From contig NZ_SDGZ01000015.1 of assembly GCF_008107635.1 (NCBI RefSeq), positions 124,001 through 188,000 on the forward strand: 64,000 bases of DNA, in the 5' to 3' direction. The stretch is from Weissella muntiaci. GTDB taxonomy: Bacteria > Bacillota > Bacilli > Lactobacillales > Lactobacillaceae. The notes under the pieces were generated by a model. The model was given only the letters and a program-made list of their open reading frames with translations, had not been told where the DNA came from and searched no databases. Of the stretch, positions 17,341 to 26,637 are shown piece after piece. Within the stretch, counting starts at the first letter, position 1. Each line of letters begins with the position of its first letter. The translations under genes and the position numbers were made by a program.

Positions 17341-18459
17341 TTAGTCCAGCTTAACCACACCTGACTTCACACGAGCAATAACGTTATACTGAGCGTCCTT
17401 GCTCGTTGTTCCCTTTGCATAACCTTGGACTTGGACTTCATAAGTTGCTTCACGCTTTAACCTAACGATGCCTGACTGTGATTGCAAATTAAATTTGAAC
17501 TGATCGCTTAAAGGAACCCGTACTTTGACCGTACCCGATTCGGCTGCAAAATTCAAATCCCCATCAACTTGTCGCCAAATCGTCCGCACATTTCCGCTAG
17601 TCGCTTTGAAAATACCGTGACCAATTGCGTCATCCAGTACAACATTACCTGAGCGAACTGCAACATCAAATTCACCTGTTACATCAGATAAGCGAACGTT
17701 TCCTGCACGAGCAACAATTCGCCATTCCTCTGCCTTAACCTGACTTGCCTGAATGTTACCGGCCTTGGCCCCGAGATCAAAACGATTTGCCTGAACCCGA
17801 TTAATTCGTAAATTCCCCGCCGTCAAAATAACCGCCAAGTCCAAATCTGGCGTTGCAAAATTATCCAAGGAGATGTTTCCTGCCCGAGCATCTAATCGAA
17901 CGGTTCCCAGTAAATCACTTGGTAGACGAACTTCAAGTAATTGATGTGGGTGGCGGAAAGGTACGATGTAATCAATGAAATTTGGCCGAGGCAACACTAC
18001 TTTAATATTGCCGTCGCGTTCCTCAATTTGAATAGTTTGACCATTAATCCCCCGTTGATAATAGTCCAGCTCTAGATCATCAGTCGTACTTGCCACAAAA
18101 CGAACATTTGCATCTTGAGTATTAATCGTTACATTTTGGACACGATCAACCGGAATTGCTTTGAAAACCTGACGTTGTCCCTTTTTTGACCAATCAACCG
18201 TATTCTCATCAGTCACAACTGGTGAAACATCAACCCCCTCAGTATCTGCAATCATCAACACAACTGCCCGCAAATCGCCCATACCTTCTAAAGCCCGATT
18301 TACAGCTTCTGTTTTGGTCAAATTTGGTTCGGCTGCTCGAATGTTCTGCGCCGACTCGATTACATCACTTGTCAATTCACGATAAAAATCAGCCACATCT
18401 CCGGTTTGATCGATACCGTCAAAGATTGGTACCAACGCTTGTTGAATTAGTTCATTCAT
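17341..18459 (-). CDS. HAAS/DUF4097-type protein with beta-helix repeats
   Basis: A 372-residue protein. The start at 18459 (MNELIQQALVPIFDGI) overlaps the PadR stop as ATGA. Residues 1-70 form a small helical domain like the HAAS/DUF1700 domain found next to PadR regulators. Residues of about 120-372 carry short beta repeats rich in G-N and S-G turns (ARAGNISLDNF, AKAGNIQASQV, ARAGNVRLSDV, VRSGNVVLDDA), typical of DUF4097 right-handed beta-helices. No signal peptide is seen. The PadR-HAAS pairing suggests it senses or relays an envelope signal to PadR; the molecular function is unknown. Confidence 0.78.
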   Translation of the reverse strand: MNELIQQALVPIFDGIDQTGDVADFYRELTSDVIESAQNIRAAEPNLTKTEAVNRALEGMGDLRAVVLMIADTEGVDVSPVVTDENTVDWSKKGQRQVFKAIPVDRVQNVTINTQDANVRFVASTTDDLELDYYQRGINGQTIQIEERDGNIKVVLPRPNFIDYIVPFRHPHQLLEVRLPSDLLGTVRLDARAGNISLDNFATPDLDLAVILTAGNLRINRVQANRFDLGAKAGNIQASQVKAEEWRIVARAGNVRLSDVTGEFDVAVRSGNVVLDDAIGHGIFKATSGNVRTIWRQVDGDLNFAAESGTVKVRVPLSDQFKFNLQSQSGIVRLKREATYEVQVQGYAKGTTSKDAQYNVIARVKSGVVKLD

Positions 18460-18800
18460 GCTTCCACTACCTTTCCACTTACTAAGTGATCGATAATCGG
18501 CTTGGCGATTTGCCAATCTGCCTGCGCTGTCCGCAATACCTCATGCCCGCGATCCGTAATTGCATAGTACTTACGTCGGCCACCCTGCGTCTCATCTCCA
18601 TAATATGGTGTAACAAGCTCGTCCTTCTGCAAACGGCGAAAAACAGTATATAGGGTTGCTTCGTTTAATTCATATTGATTATCCGACATCGAGCGAATAT
18701 CTTGTACAATTCTGTAACCATACGAATCGCCCTGCGCCAAAATATTAAGTACAATCGCATCTGTATGTCCACGAATCAAATCTTTTGAAATCTCTGCCAT
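18456..18800 (-). CDS. PadR family transcriptional regulator
   Basis: A 114-residue protein with a PadR winged helix: LIRGHTDAIVLNILAQGDSYGYRIVQDI followed by ELNEATLYTVFRRLQKDELV and the wing GGRRKYYAITDRG. It is first in a two-gene operon with the HAAS/DUF4097 gene (4-base overlap). Upstream (18828-18863) lies a perfect 13-bp inverted repeat that is probably its operator. The ABC exporter two genes downstream resembles LmrCD, which in Lactococcus is controlled by the PadR protein LmrR, so exporter control is a reasonable guess. Confidence 0.9.
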   Translation of the reverse strand: MAEISKDLIRGHTDAIVLNILAQGDSYGYRIVQDIRSMSDNQYELNEATLYTVFRRLQKDELVTPYYGDETQGGRRKYYAITDRGHEVLRTAQADWQIAKPIIDHLVSGKVVEA

Positions 18801-18827
18801 ATTCGCTCCTTTTTCATTTTACTTTAT

Positions 18828-18863
18828 CACACACAGTAATTTATCACTTTATTACTGTGTGTG
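18828..18863. promoter_or_regulatory. Inverted repeat operator upstream of padR
   Basis: CACACACAGTAAT and ATTACTGTGTGTG pair perfectly over a 10-base centre, 28 bases upstream of the PadR start. The size and location fit autoregulation. Confidence 0.62.
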
Positions 18864-18895
18864 TCAAGGTATTGTTTAAAACAATCTAATTATAA

Positions 18896-18936
18896 AAAAA
18901 TAACGGTCATTAGAGCATCTCTAATGACCGTCACTT
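18896..18936 (-). terminator. Terminator of hflX
   Basis: ACGGTCATTAGAG and CTCTAATGACCGT pair over a 3-base loop; seven T residues follow on the minus strand. Confidence 0.82.
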
Positions 18937-18943
18937 TAACTTT

Positions 18944-20227
18944 TTAATCTAAACGATATTGTTCATAACGACCAGCCTGCGCGGGAGTCAAAGTGACCGA
19001 CATTTCAGTCCCATTCTCCGTATATGTCAGTTCATGCACAGTCGCATTCTCATTCAAATCAGAAACTAGTTGCCCCTGATCGAAAGGAATTAGCAACGTT
19101 GTCTGGACATGGTCCGCAAAGATGTGCTCTCTAATCGTAGCAATCAATAGGTCCAACGATGCATCATCTTGCGCCGACAACGTCAAAATATCCCCTGTTC
19201 GTTCTGGGTAAACAGTTGACTCACGTAAATCGGCCTTGTTATAAATGGTAATCATTGGAATACCACCAACTCCAATCTCACTCAAGGTCGTCTGAGTCGT
19301 TTCCATCATCTCTTGATAATGTGGATCTGCATAGTCGACAACTTGTACTAGCAAATCTGCCTGGGCCGCCTCTGCCAGAGTCGCTCTAAATGCAGCCACC
19401 AAATTGTGTGGTAGCTGAGAAACGAACCCAACTGTATCTGACAGTAAAAAACTTTGCTTGTCAGGCAAATTCAATTTACGGACGGACGTCTCAAGCGTGG
19501 CAAAGAGCATGTCTGCCTGAAAGACGAGTTTATCTTGATTCTCGCCAAAACGCTTTACCAAACCATTCATAATCGTTGATTTACCGGCATTTGTATAACC
19601 AATCAGTGCCACATTCTTGATGTTTTGCTTTGTCCTTTGCGCACGCCGTGTCTCATCATCCGCCTCAATTTCTGCCAATTCTTTCCGCAAAACTGAAATC
19701 TGATGTTCGATCAGGCGTCGGTTCGTTTCTAGTTTAGTTTCACCAGCACCACGACTAGTAAACGAACCACCACCGCCACCAGTTTGTTGATCAAGGCGAA
19801 TATTCATGCTCGTCCGTAAACGTGGCAGTTGATATTGCAGTTGCGCGATTTGAACTTGTAACTTCGCTAGACGAGTCTTGGCACGTGAAGCAAAGATGTC
19901 CAAAATCAATGCCGTTCGATCCATTACAGTTGCGCCAGTACCTTGCTCAATATTCCTAATTTGCGAGGGTGATAGTTCATCATTGGCAACAATCATCTTA
20001 ACATCAGCTACCTTTAAGACTTCTGCTAACTCTTCGATCTTACCTTTACCAAAATATGTGGCAGAGTTTGGCCGATCTAGCTTCTGTGTCACAACCTCAC
20101 TAACTTCCATGTGATTAGCAGATGCTAGATTTGCCAATTCAATCATTTGATATTCAAACTGTTCATTACCGCGGTCTAGACCGACTAATACCACCGGCTG
20201 AACCGGGGACTGCTCATTATCGTACAT
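18944..20227 (-). CDS. hflX: GTPase HflX
   Basis: Ribosome-associated GTPase that rescues or splits stalled ribosomes under stress. A 427-residue protein with N-terminal HflX domain, a glycine-rich linker (TGGGGGSFTSRGAGETKLE), then G domain with GYTNAGKST, DTVGF and NKAD. The family build is complete. The ribosome binding site is weak (GGTAAT), so translation may depend on coupling to the histidine phosphatase gene ending 9 bases upstream. Confidence 0.95.
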   Translation of the reverse strand: MYDNEQSPVQPVVLVGLDRGNEQFEYQMIELANLASANHMEVSEVVTQKLDRPNSATYFGKGKIEELAEVLKVADVKMIVANDELSPSQIRNIEQGTGATVMDRTALILDIFASRAKTRLAKLQVQIAQLQYQLPRLRTSMNIRLDQQTGGGGGSFTSRGAGETKLETNRRLIEHQISVLRKELAEIEADDETRRAQRTKQNIKNVALIGYTNAGKSTIMNGLVKRFGENQDKLVFQADMLFATLETSVRKLNLPDKQSFLLSDTVGFVSQLPHNLVAAFRATLAEAAQADLLVQVVDYADPHYQEMMETTQTTLSEIGVGGIPMITIYNKADLRESTVYPERTGDILTLSAQDDASLDLLIATIREHIFADHVQTTLLIPFDQGQLVSDLNENATVHELTYTENGTEMSVTLTPAQAGRYEQYRLD

Positions 20228-20236
20228 ATATTTTTA

Positions 20237-20905
20237 TTACCAATTTCTCTCGTTATCGTTATAAACTTTAAGTTCAATATTTTCATCATCAACTTCCCAA
20301 AGCGTTACCGCTCCGTTGGTGATCTTCTGCCCAGCTAGTGCTGGATCAGCATAACGAGCTGCCATATTACGAATTAACGATCCATGCGCCACCAAAAGAA
20401 CATTATCACCATCACGGTGTTCACGACGCAAAATGTCCAAACCATTATCTAATCGCGCAAGGAAAGTTTCAGCATCCTCCGCATCATCTGTTGGGTCAGC
20501 TGCTCGGAAGCCATCCAAAACCTCATTATAAGGAATGTTTTGCATTAGCTGAGCATATGACATCTCTGGTTGGTTGATTGCCTCAGAAACCATCTTTCCA
20601 CTTTGATCTGAAGGCAGACCCTCAAAAAAACCAAAGAAAACTTCACGGAATTGGAAGAGTTGCGTAGGTTCAGTCAATCCCTTAGATTGTCGATTACGCT
20701 CCAAAATTTCCTCAGCTGTTCGAACCGCCCGCGTTAAATCAGATGAGTAAGCCCCACTAAAGCGAATATTATTCAATCGAGCCCCAGCAGAATAGCCATC
20801 CGCTACTCCTTGGTTCGTTAGCGGTGCATCAGCCCATCCTTGCATACGTTCATATTTGTTAAAAAATGTTTGTCCGTGGCGAACCATATAAAGATTAAAT
20901 GACAT
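20237..20905 (-). CDS. Histidine phosphatase family protein (phosphoglycerate mutase-like)
   Basis: A 222-residue protein. The start at 20905 (MSFNLYMVRHGQTFFN) has AAGGGG 9 bases upstream. The RHGQT motif holds the phosphorylated histidine, and VAHGSLIRN carries the second catalytic histidine. Cofactor-independent substrates vary widely across this family, so the substrate is not predictable. It is the first gene of a probable two-gene unit with hflX. Confidence 0.9.
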   Translation of the reverse strand: MSFNLYMVRHGQTFFNKYERMQGWADAPLTNQGVADGYSAGARLNNIRFSGAYSSDLTRAVRTAEEILERNRQSKGLTEPTQLFQFREVFFGFFEGLPSDQSGKMVSEAINQPEMSYAQLMQNIPYNEVLDGFRAADPTDDAEDAETFLARLDNGLDILRREHRDGDNVLLVAHGSLIRNMAARYADPALAGQKITNGAVTLWEVDDENIELKVYNDNERNW

Positions 20906-21053
20906 TACTTGAGACCCCTTTTTTCTGTTTAATACCATTATACCTTATCTAAGCCCCTTCCTCTGCCGCAATTGATAAACAGCTGTTCGAAGGACTGAAC
21001 ATTTCCCCTCCGTCAGAATTTCCTGATTACTCACTGTAAAAGAGCAAATATGG

Positions 21054-21082
21054 TTGACATGCCTTTTAGAATCCTGTATTAT
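21054..21082 (+). promoter_or_regulatory. Promoter of the tRNA-Glu pair
   Basis: TTGACA (21054-21059) and TATTAT (21077-21082) are separated by 17 bases and lie 36 bases upstream of the first tRNA gene. Confidence 0.75.
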
Positions 21083-21117
21083 TCTATATTGTTGTTAAGT
21101 AACAGATGATATTTTTT

Positions 21118-21189
21118 GGCCCATTGGTCAAGTGGTTAAGACGTCGCGTTCTCAGCGCGGAATCCAGAGTTCGATTCTCTGATGGGCTA
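21118..21189 (+). tRNA. tRNA-Glu (anticodon CTC), copy 1
   Basis: A 72-nt cloverleaf: acceptor GGCCCAT/ATGGGCT, D-arm, anticodon loop TTCTCAG on a 5-bp stem (one G-U pair), and T-loop TTCGATT. The anticodon CTC reads GAG. CCA is not encoded. Confidence 0.92.
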
Positions 21190-21218
21190 TTGCTCTAAGC
21201 ACCAAATAATATCATACT

Positions 21219-21290
21219 GGCCCATTGGTCAAGTGGTTAAGACGTCGCGTTCTCAGCGCGGAATCCAGAGTTCGATTCTCTGATGGGCTA
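21219..21290 (+). tRNA. tRNA-Glu (anticodon CTC), copy 2
   Basis: Identical in all 72 positions to the copy 29 bases upstream, under the same promoter, and followed by a strong terminator. This points to a recent tandem duplication or gene conversion. Confidence 0.92.
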
Positions 21291-21294
21291 TCTG

Positions 21295-21334
21295 AAAAAG
21301 CACGTAACATGATAAATGTTACGTGCTTTTTTTC
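21295..21334 (+). terminator. Terminator of the tRNA-Glu pair
   Basis: AAAGCACGTAACAT and ATGTTACGTGCTTT pair perfectly over a 5-base loop, followed by T residues. Confidence 0.85.
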
Positions 21335-21401
21335 TCGCCTTCTTTCCTGTTCATTTAGGTATGCTACAATAGGTTCAAAGAAAAAGAGCGAGGTTGGGAA
21401 T

Positions 21402-22232
21402 ATGAAATTTATTTCTTGGAACATTGATAGTTTGAATGCCGCAGTTGAACATAAATCTCCCCGAGGAGAGCTGACTTGGTCTGTACTTGAGGACATCGCA
21501 AATCAACAACCAGATGTGCTTGCAATTCAGGAAACCAAGCTAAAGCCAAATGGCCTAACAAAAAAGCAAGCCGATGCCCTAGACGAATTATTTCCCAACT
21601 ATTATCGTTACCTAAATTACAGCACTGGACGAGCTGGATATTCGGGAACAATGATGTTAAGCCGCCAAGAGCCATTAAGTGTTGAATACCCTCAAATTTC
21701 TGCTCCTGGGGAGATGGACCTTGAGGGACGGATTATCACCCTGGAATTCGAGCATACTTTTGTTTCAACTGTTTACACGCCAAACTCTGGCGACGAATTG
21801 GCAAGACTTGATGATCGGCAAGCCTGGGATGACGCATATCGTACTTATATTCAAAAACTAGACCAAAGCAAGCCTGTCATTTTCTCCGGGGACTTAAATG
21901 TTGCACATACCGAAATTGACTTGAAACATCCAAACACTAATCATAAAAATGCCGGGTTTACCGATGAAGAGCGTACTCATTTTACCAGTCTATTGGCCGC
22001 TGGCTTCACAGATGCCTTTCGCTTCTTAAATCCAGATACAGAAGGCGTTTATACGTGGTGGGCGCAGCGTTCAAAAACCGCTAAGCTTAATAATTCTGGC
22101 TGGCGCATTGACTATTACCTAGTATCAAACCGATTAGAGGCTAACATTAGTGATTTCGAAGTCATTGATACTGGTGCCCGGCACGATCACGCACCAATCA
22201 AGTTGACCATGGATAAAAAATTTGAATTATAA
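21402..22232 (+). CDS. exoA: Exodeoxyribonuclease III (AP endonuclease)
   Basis: A 276-residue EEP-fold enzyme for base-excision repair, cutting at abasic sites. MKFISWNIDSLNAAV, LAIQETKLK (metal-binding Glu), YSGTMMLS, FSGDLNVAH and RIDYYLVSN, with GARHDHAPIKL at the end, are all standard positions. The start at 21402 is set by MKFISWN and an upstream GAGGTTGGG; longer frames would run into the tRNA gene. Confidence 0.94.
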   Translation: MKFISWNIDSLNAAVEHKSPRGELTWSVLEDIANQQPDVLAIQETKLKPNGLTKKQADALDELFPNYYRYLNYSTGRAGYSGTMMLSRQEPLSVEYPQISAPGEMDLEGRIITLEFEHTFVSTVYTPNSGDELARLDDRQAWDDAYRTYIQKLDQSKPVIFSGDLNVAHTEIDLKHPNTNHKNAGFTDEERTHFTSLLAAGFTDAFRFLNPDTEGVYTWWAQRSKTAKLNNSGWRIDYYLVSNRLEANISDFEVIDTGARHDHAPIKLTMDKKFEL

Positions 22233-22237
22233 ACTTT

Positions 22238-22269
22238 AAAACCCGCTAACAAGAATGTTAGCGGGTTTT
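22238..22269. terminator. Bidirectional terminator between exoA and the DUF4811 gene
   Basis: AAAACCCGCTAACA and TGTTAGCGGGTTTT pair over a 4-base loop between two convergent genes. Confidence 0.85.
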
Positions 22270-22276
22270 ATTAACT

Positions 22277-23008
22277 TTATTTCAGCTCATTCTGCTGATC
22301 TAGTTTCGTCTGCAAAGCTTGCTTAGTTGCTTCGTCTACTTGACTTTGCACCTCTGCTACAACTTTGTCCTGCAAAGCTTTCTGCTTATCTTTGTCTGTC
22401 AAAATGCTACTGTCACTATTTGCCGCGTCTTGTAATTGTTTGGCTGTTTCAGTTGCAACCTTATCTGGAATTTGCTTCTTTTGATCTTGTACATACTTTT
22501 GATCAGCTGCTAGATCTTTTTGATTGATTACATACCAGTCCTTCGGTAGGTCTAACTTTGTGTAACCTTCACCCTTAACCATTGTAGACATTCCAACCAA
22601 CAAAATCTGTTGCCATGGATTTGTAACTTGGTAGGTATTTAAAGTTGTCCGTAAAGTCCCCTTTTCACCGTCAATCTGATTAATTGTTGGCTTTTTGTTT
22701 GAGTCAATTGTTTGATAGGTTTTTCCATTGCGTTGATAAGTATAAACTTCGGCCGACGTGTGTGAATTATTAGTTGCAATAATCTTATAACCCAACAATG
22801 TTGTTGCTGGCTCAATCTTCTGTGTGGTAGAAACAGGCACCTTACTCATACCAAAATGTTGCGTTTTAGCTAGATGAACTCCCACACCCATGACGACAAC
22901 TAAAATAACACCAATAACTGCCGTAATCCAGTGGAATTTGCCACGTTGCCAGTAGCGAACTCCCGATATAATTAACAAAACCAATCCCAACACTAATAGT
23001 ACAATCAA
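22277..23008 (-). CDS. DUF4811 membrane protein
   Basis: A 243-residue lactobacillar membrane protein. I chose a TTG start at 23008 because GGAGGG lies 8 bases upstream and the product then begins with a clean membrane helix (IVLLVLGLVLLIISGVRYW). Upstream ATG starts run into the phosphoketolase terminator. A second helix (WITAVIGVILVVVMGVGVHL) follows, then an extracellular domain of about 110 residues and a C-terminal helical, Gln/Lys/Asp-rich tail that may form a coiled coil. Function unknown. Confidence 0.78.
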   Translation of the reverse strand: MIVLLVLGLVLLIISGVRYWQRGKFHWITAVIGVILVVVMGVGVHLAKTQHFGMSKVPVSTTQKIEPATTLLGYKIIATNNSHTSAEVYTYQRNGKTYQTIDSNKKPTINQIDGEKGTLRTTLNTYQVTNPWQQILLVGMSTMVKGEGYTKLDLPKDWYVINQKDLAADQKYVQDQKKQIPDKVATETAKQLQDAANSDSSILTDKDKQKALQDKVVAEVQSQVDEATKQALQTKLDQQNELK

Positions 23009-23107
23009 AACTGCGACCCTCCGTAAAATGTTTCCGATTGTTTTATTGTAACAAATAACCCCTACGACATACAACACACCAGTCCCCATGATTGGGATTT
23101 CCAATAC

Positions 23108-23146
23108 AACAAAAAGGGCTTCAAACATAATTATGTTTGAAGCCCT
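23108..23146 (-). terminator. Terminator of the phosphoketolase gene
   Basis: AAAAGGGCTTCAAACATAA and its complement form a near-perfect 18-bp stem with T residues on the minus strand, about 80 bases past the stop at 23227. Confidence 0.83.
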
Positions 23147-23226
23147 TTTATCTTAGAATACTTACATGATTTAAAATTTTCAAATCTGCAACTATTCAAA
23201 TTTTTAAATAATCTAACGGCAGTAGA

Positions 23227-25686
23227 TTACTTCTTCAAAGCAGTCCACTTCCAGTCAGTGAACTCTTCGATATCATGTCCCTCGTTACGAGTAACGTCGA
23301 AGTGCTTTGCCAAAATTGCGTCCATGTCGTTCAAGAATGCTTGACCGTCAGCTTCTGCAATTACACCATTTGCCATCAACGTTGAAACAGCGTCCTTGGC
23401 TTGGTTGAAGCGATCCAATTCTGAGTACACACGCATGTCGTAAGTAGTGGTGATATCACCATCTTCACGATAACCATGAGCATGCAATCCCAAGTGGGCG
23501 CGCTCGTAGAAGAATGACTCGATCAAGTCTTCGTATCCGTGGAATCCGAAGACAACAGGTGTTCCTGACTCACCGAACAATTCTGAGAATTGTGCGTCAG
23601 ACAAGGCACGCTCGTGGTTCATCTTACCATTCTTGTTTTGCAAACGGTGCAATTCAACAACGTTTACATAACGCATCTTTACAGATGGGAAGGCAGCGTT
23701 AACCAAGTTCAAGGCAGCCAAAGTCTCGATTGTTGGCTCAACACCAGCAGATGCGAAGACGATATCAGCAGCTTCGCCAGCGGCAACAGTTGATGCCCAG
23801 TCGATAGCCTTGATTCCTTCAGTAGCCAATTCAGCAGCTTCATCAACTGAGAACCATTGTTGACGTGGTTGCTTTGATGCAACAACGTGGTTGATCTTGT
23901 GACGCTCTGAGAACGCACGTGAGAACACAGCCAACAAAGTGTTTCCATCAGCTGGCAAGTATTGGCGGATGAAGTCAGACTTCTTTTCAGCCAAGTGTGT
24001 CAACATACCAGGATCTTGGTGAGTGTAACCATTGTGATCTTGTTGGAATACAGTTGATGTTGAGATAACGTTCAATGATGGGTAATCGTTACGCCATGAT
24101 TGCTCTGAGGCGTGACGCAACCACTTGAAGTGTTGAGTCAACATTGAATCTACAACACGCAAGAATGACTCGTATGATGCGAATACACCAACACGACCAG
24201 TCAAAGTGTAAGCTTCCAACCAACCTTCAGCTTGGTGCTCTGAAAGTTGTGCATCCAAAATACGTCCTTCTGGAGCTTCGTATTGGTCAGCTGGCTCTTT
24301 AACTTCTTCCATCCATTGACGGTTTGTGATTTCAAACATCTTCCACAAACGGTTTGACATTGTCTCATCAGGTCCGAAGATACGGAATGATGTTGGGTTC
24401 ATCTTTGAAACTTCAGCGAAGAATCCTGACAATACGTTCATGTCCATGTTACGGTTGGCATCAGCCAATTCAGTTCCACGGTTTGATTCGTTAACGTCGT
24501 TAGTGTATTGCTTCCAGTCTGGCAAAGCCAAATCAGTAGCAGCTTCACCAGCGGCACGTCCACCATTTGCCAATGGGTTAACAGCCATACGCTTGTCACC
24601 CTTTGGTGCCATTTCAGCAACTTCTGGCTTCAATGAACCATCAGCGTTGAACAATTCAGTTGGCTTGTATGAGTTCAACCACTCTTCAAACTCTGGCAAA
24701 GTTCCCATCTTCTTTTGTGACAAAGAAAGTGGCACTTGGTGAGCACGGAATGAACCTTCGATAGGTGCACCTGACTCGTCATGTGTTGGTCCACCCCAAC
24801 CCTTTGGCAAACGAGCAATAATTACAGGCCATGCTGCAACTTCACCGTCAGCGTAACGTCCGTTTTCACGAGCGTCTTTTTGGATTGCTTGGATATCTTC
24901 AATAGCTTGGTCCAAAACCTTAGCAGCTAATTCGTGATATGCCATGTAGTCGTGGATCTCTGATCCCTCGATGAAACGAGGTGAGTATCCCAAACCTTCG
25001 AAGAACTTAGTAATCTCTTCATCGCTCATACGTGAGAAGATTGTTGGGTTTGAAATCTTGAATCCGTTAACATCCAAGATAGGCAAAACCGCACCATCGT
25101 TCTTAGGGCTGATGAACTTGATTGAGTGCCAAGCAGTCATTGCTGGACCAGTTTCAACTTCACCATCACCGATAACAGTAAATGCGATTTGGTCAGGATT
25201 GTCCAAAATAGCACCTGTTGCGTGTGACAATGAGTATCCAAGTTCTCCACCTTCATGCAATGAACCAGGAGTTTGTGCAGTCATGTGCGAACCAATTCCA
25301 CCAGGGAATGAGAAGCGCTTGAACAAACGTGACATACCCTCAACATCTTGAGTGATCTCAGGATATGAGTCCGTGTATGAACCGTCCAAGTATGAGTTCG
25401 TAACCATAACTTGTCCACCGTGACCAGGTCCACCGATGTAGAACATGTTCAAGTTGTACTTGTTGATCAAACGGTTTGCGTGAGCGTAAAGGAAAGTTTG
25501 TCCTGAGATAGTTCCCCAGTGACCGATAGGCTTAACCTTAACGTCATCCGCTTGAATTGGTGTGTTAGTAACTGAGAACAACGGATTGCTCTTCAAGAAA
25601 ATCATACCTGCTGAAAGGTAGTTGGTTGCGCGCCACCAGGCGTCAACCTTACCAAGGTATTCCTTGGAATCAAAATCTACTGCCAT
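23227..25686 (-). CDS. xpk: Xylulose-5-phosphate/fructose-6-phosphate phosphoketolase
   Basis: The key enzyme of heterolactic fermentation: a TPP-dependent enzyme splitting xylulose-5-phosphate into acetyl phosphate and glyceraldehyde-3-phosphate. 819 residues, full length, with [31 protein letters not shown] (TPP motif) and the C-terminal [17 protein letters not shown]. Codon choice looks restricted and the RBS is AAGGAG, as expected for a highly expressed gene. The single promoter (25756-25784) has a cre-like site upstream, and a GntR/UTRA regulator gene lies immediately upstream. Its presence supports an obligately heterofermentative host. Confidence 0.96.
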   Translation of the reverse strand: MAVDFDSKEYLGKVDAWWRATNYLSAGMIFLKSNPLFSVTNTPIQADDVKVKPIGHWGTISGQTFLYAHANRLINKYNLNMFYIGGPGHGGQVMVTNSYLDGSYTDSYPEITQDVEGMSRLFKRFSFPGGIGSHMTAQTPGSLHEGGELGYSLSHATGAILDNPDQIAFTVIGDGEVETGPAMTAWHSIKFISPKNDGAVLPILDVNGFKISNPTIFSRMSDEEITKFFEGLGYSPRFIEGSEIHDYMAYHELAAKVLDQAIEDIQAIQKDARENGRYADGEVAAWPVIIARLPKGWGGPTHDESGAPIEGSFRAHQVPLSLSQKKMGTLPEFEEWLNSYKPTELFNADGSLKPEVAEMAPKGDKRMAVNPLANGGRAAGEAATDLALPDWKQYTNDVNESNRGTELADANRNMDMNVLSGFFAEVSKMNPTSFRIFGPDETMSNRLWKMFEITNRQWMEEVKEPADQYEAPEGRILDAQLSEHQAEGWLEAYTLTGRVGVFASYESFLRVVDSMLTQHFKWLRHASEQSWRNDYPSLNVISTSTVFQQDHNGYTHQDPGMLTHLAEKKSDFIRQYLPADGNTLLAVFSRAFSERHKINHVVASKQPRQQWFSVDEAAELATEGIKAIDWASTVAAGEAADIVFASAGVEPTIETLAALNLVNAAFPSVKMRYVNVVELHRLQNKNGKMNHERALSDAQFSELFGESGTPVVFGFHGYEDLIESFFYERAHLGLHAHGYREDGDITTTYDMRVYSELDRFNQAKDAVSTLMANGVIAEADGQAFLNDMDAILAKHFDVTRNEGHDIEEFTDWKWTALKK

Positions 25687-25755
25687 TTTGATTAATCTCC
25701 TTATTATTTTGAGAAAGGTTCAATCGCAGAAGTTATCTTCTGGATTACGTCTTTC

Positions 25756-25784
25756 ATGATAACAAATTTTATAGTGTGCTACAA
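25756..25784 (-). promoter_or_regulatory. Promoter of the phosphoketolase gene
   Basis: On the minus strand TTGTAG and TATCAT are separated by 17 bases and lie about 70 bases before the start. A cre-like sequence TGTAAGCGCTTCA (25819-25831) lies some 35 bases upstream of the -35. Confidence 0.62.
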
Positions 25785-25827
25785 GGATTATTTTCTAATT
25801 GGTGCGGTCCAATTTCATGTAAGCGCT

Positions 25828-26556
25828 TCATTCGCCATCCAAAGAAATAAAGCTATTGTAACGCATGTACTTATAGTGAATCCGCATACTTCCAACTTCA
25901 AACGGTGTCCCATCATCCAGAAAGAAAATTCCACCCATAATCCCAACTGGCTCATTGCGACTCAATTCTAACAAGGTCTGATCCTGTTTCGTTGATGGCT
26001 CAACTGTCACTGTCATAAATGATTTCGTAACGGCCTTCTTGGTCTGCTCTTCTGCATAATGAAACATTGAATGCTCCATATCAGCCTCTGTTAGTCCAGG
26101 TAATAACTTCTCAGGAATCAGAGCGTTCTCAATCATGAACGGGACATTTTGAATCTTACGCAATCGTTTAATTCGATAAACCTGTTCACCATCCTGTAAA
26201 AAGAGTGCCTGACACGTTTCCTGATCCGCCAGCTCCTTTGAAAATTCAAGCAATTCAATTGCCGGTGCTTCGCCGTCAAAGCGGTACGAATCAGAAACTC
26301 CCAAATTATTACCAATTGAATGAAACATTGACTGATTCTTTAAATAAATTGGATTAACGAAGGTTCCCGATCCCCGCTTTTTAAAAATGATTCCTTGCGT
26401 CGCCAATAAGGCCAAGGCACGTTTAATAGAGCTTCTGGATACATTATATTCAAGCGCTAGCGAGCGCTCGTCCGGTAGTTTTTGGCTTGTAAATTCAGCA
26501 TTTAAAATTCGTGTTTTCAAGTCCGAAAACACTTTCATATATAAAATTTCCGTCAC
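25828..26556 (-). CDS. GntR family regulator, HutC/UTRA type
   Basis: A 242-residue regulator. The GTG start at 26556 has GGAG 8 bases upstream; an ATG further up would fall in the terminator of the HD gene. Residues 5-75 form the GntR winged helix (SRSSIKRALALLATQGIIFKKRGSGTFV), followed by a UTRA effector domain binding small molecules, often sugar phosphates. It lies directly upstream of the phosphoketolase gene, which may be its target (inference). Confidence 0.87.
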   Translation of the reverse strand: MTEILYMKVFSDLKTRILNAEFTSQKLPDERSLALEYNVSRSSIKRALALLATQGIIFKKRGSGTFVNPIYLKNQSMFHSIGNNLGVSDSYRFDGEAPAIELLEFSKELADQETCQALFLQDGEQVYRIKRLRKIQNVPFMIENALIPEKLLPGLTEADMEHSMFHYAEEQTKKAVTKSFMTVTVEPSTKQDQTLLELSRNEPVGIMGGIFFLDDGTPFEVGSMRIHYKYMRYNSFISLDGE

Positions 26557-26599
26557 ACTCTTATCTCCGATCAAAGCATTATTCTTACTATAACATAAA

Positions 26600-26634
26600 A
26601 GTGGTCCAACCAATAATTGGTTGGACCATTTTAA
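26600..26634 (-). terminator. Terminator after the HD hydrolase gene
   Basis: TGGTCCAACCAAT and ATTGGTTGGACCA form a near-perfect palindrome followed by T residues on the minus strand. Confidence 0.78.
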
Positions 26635-26637
26635 AGT

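Noticed and set aside
21225..21401. N-terminal extension of ExoA starting within the second tRNA-Glu gene
   Set aside because: The extension reads through the tRNA and its terminator; the family start MKFISWN at 21402 has its own RBS.
23009..23128. Longer ATG start for the DUF4811 protein
   Set aside because: The added residues would be encoded within the phosphoketolase terminator and lack a ribosome binding site; the TTG at 23008 is better supported.
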